Shown one piece after another: positions 1 through 9,697 of a stretch of 64,000 nt of DNA; the first letter of the stretch is position 1; each line of letters opens with the position of its first letter. The notes under the pieces are model-generated. The model worked only from the letters and a program-made list of their open reading frames with translations, was not told the origin of the DNA and made no database searches. The stretch comes from Himantopus leucocephalus (lineage: Eukaryota; Chordata; Aves; Charadriiformes; Recurvirostridae): positions 5,146,117 through 5,210,116 of the forward strand of contig RSEF01000019.1 in assembly GCA_003993805.1 (NCBI GenBank), read 5' to 3'. The translations under genes and the position numbers were made by a program.

Positions 1-2549
1 TGCACCTGTGAGACTTCTCTGCACAGGCGTAGGCTGAGTCCTCCCCACACCAGAGAAGTAACATGAACGGGGAGCAGCCCTTCGCTCACTGTGGCTGGAA
101 ACTACCTCCAGGGTGAATGACGCACACGGAACACCAATCTGCCCAAAGCTGCATGTGACACAGAGCTCTGCTCATCTCCTCCCATGCCATCTCCTGGACG
201 GTGACCTGCAACAGCTCAGGAGAGAGGACACATGTCTCGTCCCATCAGCTCTGCTACAGGGGAGATGCCTTGCAGCAGACAGACTGGGTGAACATCTCCA
301 TATACCGGATGCATAAGGCAGCCCTCTGTGCCTGCCTTTCACACAAGTGTTACCCCGGGAGGAGGATGCTAGGACCCCCCGCCATGCACGTGCACACACA
401 CCCCCACATCCCCACGCCCCTTGCCTATCTGCAAGAGAATTGCTCAGCAGCGAGATAACCCAGCTGCACACAGAAAGGAGACAATTATAAATGCCTAGCA
501 AAAAGGATTTGTCTCTAAATTATTATTTACAAAATATGTCAATCCCTCGCAGCTTAATTTCATTCTTCTATTTTGCAGGAAAGATGAGGCTCTACCATAG
601 TCAGCAATCTTGCAACGAGGACATTTTTCGACTCCCTTGAAGGCAGTAGAAAATCTAAGGAAGGATTTAAAAGCCTTCCCTCTCCTCCATGCCACAACTT
701 CTCCCGACTCAGGCTGGCTGTCTCTCATTTTTACAAAAACTGTTACAATACCATAGCTACAGCCATAAGGAGATCAGGAATTCTAAAAATCTCAGCTGTT
801 TAGTGGGACGGAAGAGAGAATTTCCCTCCTCCAGCCTTCCAGACTGCCCCACAGCCCGACTCTGTGCGCTGAACATCCCTTCTCTGCCTGCTGACTCCAG
901 GGGCAGCTGAGGAGACCTGTCCCACACGTGAGGCTACGGCATCCCGCATTGTGCATCTTCCCTAGATTCATATTCCCACGTTGCCTTGGCATTCCCCTGC
1001 TATGGCGATGCCAAGAAGCAGTTTATTGCAAGTACCATCCACGCATGCCTTGGGGCCGCAGCTGGCAGATCTCAGCCAGGAGAAACCCAAATGAACTCAG
1101 GAGGAAGGAGCCTAAAGATGTCGGTGCCCAGGGATGTGCAATGGGACATGAGCAGCTCATTGCATCTCGACTGCTGAGACTGGAAATCATGTAAGTTTTA
1201 GTGACCTGAGGACAGGAGGACACATCATAATGTTGCAAAGGTCTGCCTGATGCTGAGGGAGCACTAGGTCTCCCTGCATGGTCTGAGGGATGTGAAGCAC
1301 CTTTAATCAGATCTCAGCAAGTGAAAAGCAGCAGCAGACTATTTTTTTGCAAAAAAAGCAAATATGTTGAAAGACAGACCTTTTTGGGGGTACTATTTCT
1401 TTCCCAAACGTGGGAAAGATCTTTTCTTTTTGCTTCAGAAATGCCAAACCATTTTATTGCACCAGTTCCCAAGAGCAATTCAGCATTTCACTTCAAGGCT
1501 ACCGTTTTCAGTTTTACTGAACGGTCTAAGGAAAGTTACATGGACCAAAATGTTCTTTCATTTTTCAATTTTCACTCAAAAGAAAGGGTTTTGGTTTGTA
1601 CCCCAAACAAAAAACTTTGCTCTGCTTAGCTCCAACAAGAGCCTGTTCCTTGCTTTTTTGTCTGACTCCTAAAGTACCTCCTAACCCTATTGCAAAAATA
1701 AAAGCAAAGCCAGAGACCAGGCTTTGGTGGAAACTTGGCTCATTGGCTTCCACTGCAAGTCATGCGTGCACTGAGGAACATCAGCTGAGCTCTCAAGCCA
1801 GGTGGATAACAGATAGCATCACTGGTCTCAGAAGGGCTGCAATTGCACTGCCCCCTGTATGAAATTGCTTCTCCTGGAACCATCCCCTCTATTTCACCAC
1901 TCTCCACTTGCTGCGCTTCTGCAGGCAGCCACCAGCCTAATGCCGGAGGTCCCGCACCTTTAGGGAAGGGTGACACAGCCCTCACACTGGAGGGAGTTAA
2001 TTGAACCAACCCACATAGGCAGCCTTCACGATACTGGGATTTAATTTATTTGTTCTTTTTATAATCATGACCTCGGTTTATTCACTTGAGAAACACAGAA
2101 AGATGAAGCAATAACATAAGCTATTTGAGGAACTGGTCACATCCTCACTCGTTACTTCGTCCTTCTTTGGCTTTTATGCACTGTGGTGCTGCTCTTTCGT
2201 GTCCATCTTAAAATGGTTGTACTGAATCTCTATTAAAAAGCAGCAGCTCTAAATGGAGCGTTAGGAGAAAAGCCGACTCCCTGCAGCAGGCAGGGCCTGC
2301 AGACTGGCTCATCTCTGCCTGCAGAACCAGAGCCCGCTCTTCTGCGGGGACGAAAGCCCTGCAGCCCACTACGGCGCACAGAAAGAGCTTCTCGGAGGAG
2401 AAAGCTCAGCGGCTGTGCCTGTGGGACCAGGTAGAAAGGAGTCTAGGACGAGCCATCTCCCAGAAGTCAAGGAGAGAGAGGTGGGAGGATCAGATCATCA
2501 CGGGTCAAATATAGCATATAATGAGGGAGAAGTGAAGGAAGGAAGACGA
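1..2549. other. gene-free stretch, no recognised element
   Basis: No frame gives a product I recognise, and short frames occur on both strands. Bases 564-578 form a pyrimidine-rich run ending in TTTTGCAG, which resembles a 3' splice site, but the following sequence meets stops within about 20 codons in every frame. Bases 1320-1700 turn A/T-rich and are listed separately. About 2000-2200 is AT-rich and repeat-free by eye. Bases 2240-2400 are modestly GC- and CpG-richer. I see nothing that fixes a function. Confidence 0.6.
1320..1625. repeat. A/T-rich low-complexity element (possible dispersed family)
   Basis: This stretch mixes runs of A and T with words such as AAAATG, TTTTTCAATTTT and CAAAAG. 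It resembles, in composition and short words, stretches near 38.1, 40.2 and 44.4 kb in this window. I remember a diffuse A/T-rich interspersed repeat of this texture (aaaattttc / tgaaaatttt type) in turtle and crocodilian sequence. That family link is memory and inference; simple compositional bias is an equally good explanation. Both strands carry 102-codon frames here only because the phase avoids stops. Confidence 0.3.
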
Positions 2550-2675
2550 CTCAAGCACATCTCACCTCTCACCAGAGAACTTGGGAAAGGTCCTTACTCT
2601 GGGACTCTGTTTCCCTCCTCAGTAAAGGAAGGGGAATGGTAATTCTCATGCCTTACAAGGATGCTATGGGAAATC
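2550..2675 (+). repeat. MIR-type SINE remnant
   Basis: The order of motifs follows the central and 3' part of a MIR element: an ACTTGGGAAAGGTCCTTAC segment (compare the usual cttgggcaagtcacttaac), then CTCTGTTTCCCTCCTCAGTAAA (compare ctcagtttccctcatctgtaaa), GGGGAATGGTAATTCTCATGCCT (compare ggggataataatacctacct) and ACAAGGATGCTATGGGAAA. The tRNA-like head is not recognisable. MIRs are RNA-polymerase-III SINEs active early in amniote history, so this copy is a fossil. Plus orientation is set by the motif order. RepeatMasker-type alignment would settle the class. Confidence 0.65.
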
Positions 2676-3229
2676 TATTCCGCATCATATCAGTGGAATT
2701 GGTTTCAGCCCACGCTTTTATATCCCCCCTGCACAGAGGGTGTTTTGCCTTGCAAAAGCCAGCACAGAGCAGTATTCATGTCACATAACTTGCCATGAAA
2801 AGGGTAAGGTTTTGCTCTAGGCTCCTTTTAATCCATTAGATTGATCAGCAGGAGCTGAATTTAGGAGCTTTCTGAAGAAATCTCTCTCCTCCTAGCCTGG
2901 GATGTCAAACACCTATGGTAAGTAGTACAAACACCCCTTCCCTCTATGTGCCACCCATCTGCAGCCCTGTTTCAGATGGAAGGAGAATGCCATGTAGAAA
3001 CGCAGAGCTATTTTGCAGACCCACGCTGCACGGCAGATTGCATGGGTTTCACCAGCTCCCACTCGGGAGCACAGAAGGATGATTTTTTTCCAAGACAAAA
3101 GAGCTATGAAAGCAGACACACCATCCGGTCGGAAACGAGAATCAGCCTTGCCAGTTTGGACTGAGATTTTTTGTTACAAGCACCGTAGGGCTCTGGCAAT
3201 TACAATGAAAGGCAAATCCCCTAAAGGTT

Positions 3230-3360
3230 TTGGTTTTGGCGAGGTTTTGGCCAGTGCCCAGCTATGCCAGCTCCGCAGGGCAGCGGAGAAGCCCTGCACG
3301 TTCACGGGGCCAGCGCCACCCTCGCGTCTGCCCCAGTCCTACCCCCCCCCGTGCTGCAGG
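3230..3360. promoter_or_regulatory. small GC/CpG-rich patch
   Basis: By hand count 3241-3360 is about 71 percent G+C with roughly nine CpG dinucleotides, an observed/expected ratio near 0.6. Most of the window is CpG-poor, as expected for methylated vertebrate DNA. It includes a run of nine C (3342-3350). The patch is too short for a classic CpG island. It could be a weak regulatory patch or merely GC-rich DNA; there is no adjoining gene to support promoter use. Confidence 0.2.
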
Positions 3361-6300
3361 CAGGAATCTGCTCGCTGCTGCTGACATGCAGCAGTCTCCG
3401 AGGGGGACCACTGCAGCTGCTCAGCAAGGCAGAGCCACACCACATCCAAGCTCAGGACAGACGTGAGGAAAGAAACCGTCTCCTGCTGCAGCGGCAGTAA
3501 AAGTCCTTCGCAATTGTTAAAGCCAGACGGAAAATAATTTTTCTCTTTTTTTACAGCCTCTCATCCTCTCCCCTCCTTCTCTGGCTGATACAAGACTTTA
3601 CAAGACTGAGAAAAGCCAATTGAAATTAAGCATTTCACTCCTAAATGAATGGCTCGGTTTGTAAACAACAATAGCGACAAAAAAATTGCAGCTCTCAGCA
3701 AAAGCAGCCCAGCTTTCTTTGCAAAATACCACAGGTCTCCAGCGAGAAATTGCTCCTTTCGACATCATTCTGAGCTCTCCCGGGGCGCTCCCTTGCCCCT
3801 CCAACCCCTCTTTGCCCCAGATTTAGAGCCTGTCAAAGCTAATATGAAGAAGTGGATGCAGGCACTGAGACATCCTGGCCTGGAAGCCGTTCTTCTGAAA
3901 AAGCACTGCAAACCTGCTCCTTTAGATAAATAAATAGCGCATCCCCTGTGAGACATCATCTGCAAAGCACTATCGTACGATGCCTCCACTGCCATAATTC
4001 CCCATGTCCTTATTGCCCGACAGCCTCCATAAAGAGCCGGCAGGTTTATGTGCCACTTAAAACCAACCTATTACTAGCAGCAAACTTCCTTCAACAAGTT
4101 TCTGTGTGCTCTGACTCAAAAGCAAAAGAATTGTGTCTCGGTGTGCCTAGCTAGTGCTACCCACACACCCTGCCATGCCCCGAGAGACAGGGGGCTTACT
4201 GGTCCCAGAACAGGGTCTGATCCTCCACTGCTGTCTCTTGGGTAGCCACACTAAAGCAAGTACAATTACACCAGAAGAAGATCGAACCCAGCATGCACAA
4301 TTTATAAACTGCAAGACATCAATGATGCTTCCCTGTAGGCTATGCATGAAGGGAAGCAGGTTTTCTGTAGACAGAAAGAGACATTGATATCAATGCGGTA
4401 AACGGGTGTTGCCTCACTCCACGGTTTGATTCAGCGGGCGCGTTCAGAGGCTGCTGTGCCTGACGGACACAAAGAATATGGTTTGCAGCCCTATAGATAA
4501 AGGTTTCGACCTTCATTTGGGAATAAATTGGAGGAGCCGCACTGATTTGCATGCTGCTTTACGCTAGCTTACAAATACAAGCAAGTCCTGAAATATGCAT
4601 TGATCTCTGAACAGTGAGGGGAAAAGGTACCTAAAATCTCCTGAGCCTTTCCAGCCTGCCCATACATAGATCTGTGGTTAAACACAGTAATTTTTATTTG
4701 AAGATACTGAGAAGGGTTTTTTTTTCTGTCAACAAGATTAAAACACAAAACACAGGGGCAAACAATTGCCCCAAACTGTCCCATCTGCTTCATGATCAGA
4801 TTTTATGTGACAAAGGCTAGAGTATTTGTCTTATTTTCAAAGAGCACATGGTTTTATTTTTAAAAGCTCAGCCACTCACCCACCAGGGCCAGCCTTCCAG
4901 AAAAGTCTGACACACAGCAGCTCCTCCAGTGACACATGGGACTTTTTGAAAGAGCTCATCACCCAAGCTGTGTATTTGAAGTCCCTGGAAAAGCTGCCCT
5001 TGTTTGGGAGAGCTGAACAGCAGAAAAGGAAGCCGCCCGGTGCAGGAATGTAATTCATCTACCCAAAAAGCAAAGAAGATTTTAAACCAGAGAAAAAAAA
5101 AAAGGGCAGAAATATAATAAAACAGAAAGGGAAAAAAAAGAAAGGCAGGAAAGGGTTGAATAAATTTCCCCTTTGGTTTTAGACTAGTAACGCCATAAAT
5201 GCTACTGAATAAATCACCCACAGACCAGAGCGCTGAAATAATACAGGGGAAAACTTGACTTCCCATTCATCACACTCCCCCTGACATATAATAAATGCTT
5301 CTCATTCAGCCAAAATGAATTAGCATAGTTGACACAGCACGCTTACATACCGATGCCCACAGATTAGCCTGCTCTTTGCTCTCTGAAGCCTCCCTTCCTG
5401 CCACCTCCTGCCCTATGCCCCCTGCTCCCAGGAAAAGCAAAACACCTCCAGCTAGACAGAGAGGTCCTTGCTGCCACCAATCCCCAGGACATTGGGGTCT
5501 CTCTGCTGTCATCTGGAGCGCCTATAAGCCCCAGTGAGTATGAACTATGAAGTCTGGTATGAAAATAAAGGCCATGAGAGATGCTACTCACCACTTCCTC
5601 CCTGAGGAAGGGAGCTGGCAGGTGAGCAGCAGAACTGGGAATGGCATTTCTGAGTCCCACTACAGCGTTTCAGAGCCCAGACAGCAATGTTGCGCTGGCA
5701 CCCTACTTTGCTTGGTACCACAATACAAAGGTCCAAGGGCACCCAGATAAGGGTCAATGTGCAGTCGTGGAGTGGAGTCACCCTCGCACAACTCACAGGG
5801 CGTCCTTCACACCAACCACAGACAAACTGCAGTCCTGACGCCAGCCTGGAAGGACATTCGAGACCTTGGGCCACAGCAGAAGTGCTATGGGAAGCCAGGT
5901 TTATCCTAGAAAACCCAAGCCGACACCTGCCATGAACATTATCATGGAAACACTGCTTTTCTGTGACGGAAAACCAGCTCCAGTCAACATGGACCCAACT
6001 CTGGCTGCAATGGGACAGACGCTTGTTGCCAAGAGTGGGGTCAAGACACAACAGGCAACCTCTGTCAGCAAGGGCTCCATCCCAAGACCACACTTACGTA
6101 GGCACAGTGGGTGAGGATGCGATGGGAAGCACTCCCTCTGGTCCCTGCATGGCCAGAGCCAAATGAGAAAGGCCACGCTGGAAAACGAGCCCAGCCCACA
6201 GCAAACTGCATGTGGCAGGGACAGGCAGTGGGCAGCCGATGGCCCAAGACCCATTTTAAAGCCAACTGGAAACAACCTTTACTGATGCTCTGAAGGTTTG

Positions 6301-6369
6301 AAACAACCACTGGGGGATTAAATCCATTTCAGGGAGGAAGTATCATGCCAGGTCTGAGTGATTGCCCAG

Positions 6370-6790
6370 AATAAGTCTGGGGTGATGTGAAAATGGGTGA
6401 TAAATATTAAGAGATGGAGATGAGAGACATATAATGGAATGTCTGACAAAACTTTAATTAGAGCCTTGTATATACTCAGAGAAAATAAATTTAGCCGATA
6501 GCAGCACTAAGGGTTTGAGGCTACAATGTGCTTAGGTTAAAATACACATTTATTTTAAGCACAAGCAAGTCATTCAACTAGTTAGTTTAAAGTTGAGGTA
6601 GGTGAATAGCTTAGAGTAAATAATCGACTACATGCATTTATTCAAGCTTCTTTTTAGCCTAGATTTTCTGAGGAAAAAAAAAAATGTGTTATTGCTCTGC
6701 ATTCTGCATTAGTCATTTCCTCCTAATAATTCTTGAATCTCCTGGCTGATTTATCTGATTCACCACAGGAATAAAGGGCTTGGAAATGCT
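6370..6790. promoter_or_regulatory. candidate conserved non-coding block
   Basis: An AT-rich, non-repetitive, non-coding stretch with homeodomain-type words, for example TAATTA at 6455-6460, plus ATAATCGA and several TTTA/TTAA words spaced without simple-repeat character. Vertebrate developmental enhancers often look like this, but composition alone cannot prove it. Conservation in another amniote is the deciding evidence and was not available. Confidence 0.22.
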
Positions 6791-7519
6791 ATGGTCCTCC
6801 AAGTGTGGTGGAAACGGGTTGCTGATGATCCCCACTCCTGGAACAGCTGCCAGAAAATCCAGACCAGATGCCTTCAGGTTTCTTAAACTCATCTTTGCTT
6901 GTTGATAACTCTCCGGAGACTCCTAACACAAATAACTGCTCCCTCAGATAGTCCAGCACTGATCCTAGGTGAATTTTGGTCAAGATATCATTTTCATGAT
7001 AGTTTCTCATGTCTCCTTTTCCCTCTCGCCCTTGGCTATTTAAAGGCAGGAACTCCTCAGAGTGATCCCTGACTTCCCAAAATACCCAAATACTTCTCCT
7101 CCCTCCCCAACAACCATTGCTGTTAGTTATCTGTACTGCCACCTTTCTCCATCACAGCCTCTGTGGCAAAAAGGGAAAGAGCTCTGTGTGTAACTGACCC
7201 CTGCTCGGAATCACGGGTTCAAACTTCACTCAATGAAAGCAGACGGCAGTTCCAAACAGCTCATATAATGACTTCAGCTGCTCCTCACCCACCTCTGCCT
7301 CCAAAATAGCCTGCAGAGCAGCTCACATCCCCTCAGTGGATGTGGGATCACCCTCAGCCCGCCATCAGTACATGGAGCTGGGCTCCACTCTCTCTGGGCA
7401 GACAAACTACCCTGAATAATTTATTGCCCTGGATGAATCCTGCTCTCCGGCAGGATGAGTAAGGGCCTCGGTGTGTAAGTGCCCACTCCTGCAGTGTCGA
7501 TCACAGGCAGTAGCAGGCA

Positions 7520-7730
7520 GGGCTGGGAAGGACTTGAGGGACATCTTGTCCATTCCACTTGCTCCAAGGCAGGAGTCTAACACCTCACACATTTGTCAGA
7601 GCTGTCTAATCTGTTCTTAAATACCTCTGTTGACAGAGCTGCCACATTGCCCTTACGTGCCCTTTTCCTGTTGTTCATATTGTCACCTGCTGCCAGAGTC
7701 CTGTAAGACTAACGGTGTTTTTCCTGGGGA
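7520..7730 (-). repeat. CR1 LINE 3' tail (antisense in this window)
   Basis: Reading the plus strand gives the reverse complement of a CR1 3' region: GGCTGGGAAGGACTTGAGGG (usual ggttggaagggacct), CATCTTGTCCATTCCAC (usual catctagtccaacccc), then TGTCTAATCTGTTCTTAAATACCTCT followed by TGACAGAGCTGCCACA (usual gatggagattccacaacctc). These words are diagnostic of sauropsid CR1 elements, which reverse-transcribe from the 3' end and are usually short and 5'-truncated. No ORF2 coding part remains. Substitutions and gaps show it is old. The element lies on the minus strand because the plus strand carries the complement of its tail. Confidence 0.75.
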
Positions 7731-8564
7731 ATGAGTCAATCCATGATGGGGTTTTCAATCCTCTGGTGTGTCAGGAAAGGTCATACCCAATTTGTCTGCA
7801 AATGCTGCTCCCTCTGTGATCTCCTCCAGGCTATGAGCTCTCACAGACCAACCGTGTCCACCATGAGGCATCACAGACTGAGCCCCAAATACCCACTTTT
7901 GTTTTTCTGCAGACTTTCAAGGCTTTTATAGAGTCCTGGAGAGACCATTATGTTCCTCTTCAGACCATCAAAGCAGAAAAGGAAAGGAATTCCCTTCCCT
8001 CCTCCTTCCAAAGGCCTCGTGCCCAGCCCTTCAATGCAACAGGTTTTGTGAGAGGTTCATGCATTATTAGCAGGCCCATCTTTTCACCAACTGTTTGCAA
8101 TCCAAAGAGCTCAAGATACTGGGTTCCCAGTGACAGATCCAGCTTTCAACACGAGCACAGAGCGCAGGGAGACGGCTGGCGTGCTCAGCCACGCTCCAGT
8201 GTTCAGCGGGGCCGGTGTCAGCCCAGGCAGCTACGGAGTGCGGAGAGCTTGGAGATTGATTGCGTTGTCGCCTTTGCCTACCGCTCCTTGGTTGCCAACC
8301 AGCAGAACGGATGTCCTGCTTTGCATAATGCTTGTACTGCGAATATTATTAACCTCATATATCACTGGGGAATGCACACAGCTCCCGTTCGCAGGGAGCA
8401 GCAGGGCCAGCCCTATTCAATCTACTTCTATAAACAGAAACAAGGACCATTTAATAAGCAGGAGGCAGCTGGTGTCTTTAGAGGTTAGGGTTTTGTGTTG
8501 ATTTTTTTCCCCTTTACAAAAGATAAATATGCTCAAGAAATTTTCTGCTATGGATTTTCATCTT
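7731..8564. other. gene-free stretch containing a CpG-rich core
   Basis: The first 300 bases are pyrimidine-rich with no recognised element. Plus-strand frames of 146 and 123 codons (8048-8488, 8130-8501) overlap one another in different phases across the CpG-rich core, so they reflect a lack of stops in GC-rich DNA; their peptides have no recognisable domain. Bases 8320-8370 turn abruptly AT-rich (TTGCATAATGCTTGTAC and following). No terminal repeats or RNA gene were seen. Confidence 0.5.
8150..8310. promoter_or_regulatory. CpG-island-like patch
   Basis: Counting by hand over 8151-8310 gives about 46 C and 56 G in 160 bases (64 percent) and 13 CpG, an observed/expected ratio near 0.8. That is far above the surrounding DNA and meets composition criteria for a CpG island, but the patch is shorter than the customary 200 bases. 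Such patches usually mark germline-unmethylated DNA, meaning promoters or some enhancers. No recognised exon adjoins it; a non-coding transcript start is possible. It sits about 250 bases upstream of the 5S-headed SINE. Confidence 0.35.
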
Positions 8565-8760
8565 GTCGACCTCTCATAAACTAAGCAGGGTCAAGCATTG
8601 GTCAGTACTTGGATGGGAGATCTCAAGGGAAAACAAAATCCGCAGTAGAGGAGGAAGAGAAATACTTGTGACCTGGCTTTTTAGGGACTAATGCTCTTCT
8701 CTCTGAGCCAGCCCTGAATCCCCATTGCAGGCAGGGTTAAAAAGGCAATCACAGCTGCAG
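8565..8760 (+). repeat. 5S-rRNA-derived SINE (AmnSINE-like)
   Basis: CTAAGCAGGGTCAAGCATTGG followed by TCAGTACTTGGATGGGAGA (8581-8620) matches the internal part of vertebrate 5S rRNA, including the box A region (TAAGCAGGGTC) and box C region (ACTTGGATGGGAGA). Downstream, GCAGTAG and TGCTCTTCTCTCTGAGCCAGCCCTGAATCCCCATTG follow the body of a 5S-headed SINE that I remember from turtle and crocodilian DNA (tcttcctctgagtcagtgctgagccaatgcccc). The first half of the 5S sequence is degenerate or missing, so this is not a functional 5S gene. AmnSINE1 is the best-known family with a 5S head; exact assignment needs alignment. Confidence 0.75.
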
Positions 8761-9149
8761 AAGTTTCCTTCTCCCTATGGAATGTGAAACTGGGGTGGGC
8801 TGGCATCCTCAAAACAACCAAAGGTAGTTAGGAACCAGAATTAAATGACAGTCAAGCAGTTGAGCTCCTTTAAGAAAATACCAGCCTTGATCATAAAATC
8901 TTATATCCATCTCACTCCAACAACAGGTATTAGCCAAGGGGTAGCTGTTTAATGCTACACGGAAAAGGCATTCTAGCCTGCTTCTTCCCCTAAATGTAGG
9001 CAGCAATTTTGTTTGAATCCAGTATGTTTGCTCCCCCTACTGAACTGTCCCATATGCTCAATGTATGTTTTCCAACAGTTCCCCACATACCGTTCCTGCA
9101 CTGGCTGAATTTCCCTGGTGAGTAAAATGATTTCTATGTTCAGTAGCCT

Positions 9150-9265
9150 TTTAAAGCACTTCGAAATCTTTCAGATGAAAGGCCTTCATCGAAAAGTGTA
9201 TAATACGATTTCATTATTGTATCATTTATTCTCATTATCGCTAATAGCAGTGGTTGTATAAAATG
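9150..9265. promoter_or_regulatory. candidate conserved non-coding block
   Basis: A compact AT-rich stretch with non-repetitive words: TCATTATTGTATCATTTATT and TAATACGATT within about 60 bases, with CGAAA twice. It carries no frame and no recognised repeat. Retained CpGs in AT-rich non-repeat DNA hint at selection or recent origin. Only comparison with other amniotes would show conservation. Confidence 0.2.
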
Positions 9266-9649
9266 TTCTTCCTGTGATCAGAACCGACTACCCAGCAAAC
9301 ACCCCAGCCCACGGAAGCTAAGGACAAAGAAGGCATCAGGGAATAGGCGTCCAGAGTTCACTCGGCTGCTCTCCACTCCCCATACATCCTCTCTGCTTCT
9401 TTGAAGATTTTTAATTAGAAGGCTACGGAACGGTGTTCCAGGACCTGGAAAAGATCCAGAGATATAAAGGACAACAGTCAAACTAGGAGCCTCCGCTCGT
9501 TGCGGGCATAAGGCTTTTTAGACCTGAAATGCACAAGGCACTCGCAAAGGAAGGTGGACACCAGGCAGTGTGGAAGTTTGAGGACATACAGCACGTCCAG
9601 CAAGGAAAAGAGGATGATTCGGATTTGTCAGGCTCTGTTTTTGGTGGGC

Positions 9650-9697
9650 AGGTTACCCACCAGCAAACAGGCTAGGTTACCCACCAGCAAACAGGCT
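9650..9697 (+). repeat. perfect 24-bp tandem duplication
   Basis: AGGTTACCCACCAGCAAACA plus GGCT occurs twice with no spacer and no mismatch (9650-9673 and 9674-9697). Perfect identity means a recent slippage or duplication event, or an assembly artefact. The unit is not a multiple of a simpler motif. Copy number may vary between individuals. Confidence 0.95.

Larger units (their letters stand above)
2676..7519. other. gene-free stretch with stop-poor segments
   Basis: No coding gene is recognised. A frame of 169 codons runs on the minus strand at 5584-6093 and one of 124 codons at 5901-6275, with plus-strand frames over the same bases. The peptides are rich in Cys, Trp, His and Ser, have no repeat or motif I know, and lack plausible splice or start context, so I read them as chance. 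A 117-codon minus frame at 6789-7142 is compositionally more protein-like and is treated as a finding. The region also holds a GC-rich spot (3230-3360), purine runs near 5080-5160 and an AT-rich block (6370-6790). Confidence 0.55.

Noticed and set aside
564..660. Exon after a splice-acceptor-like TTCTATTTTGCAG
   Set aside because: All frames stop within about 20 codons and no donor or product is recognisable.
5584..6093. 169-codon minus-strand open frame, longest in the window
   Set aside because: Cys/Trp/His-rich peptide with no known motif, no splice context, overlapping frames on both strands; fits a chance stop-free stretch.
8048..8501. 146- and 123-codon plus-strand frames
   Set aside because: They overlap in different phases across a GC/CpG-rich patch, which lowers stop frequency; no family recognised.
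8581..8620. Functional 5S rRNA gene
   Set aside because: Only the internal part matches and the 5' half is degenerate; downstream sequence is SINE body, not a 5S terminator.
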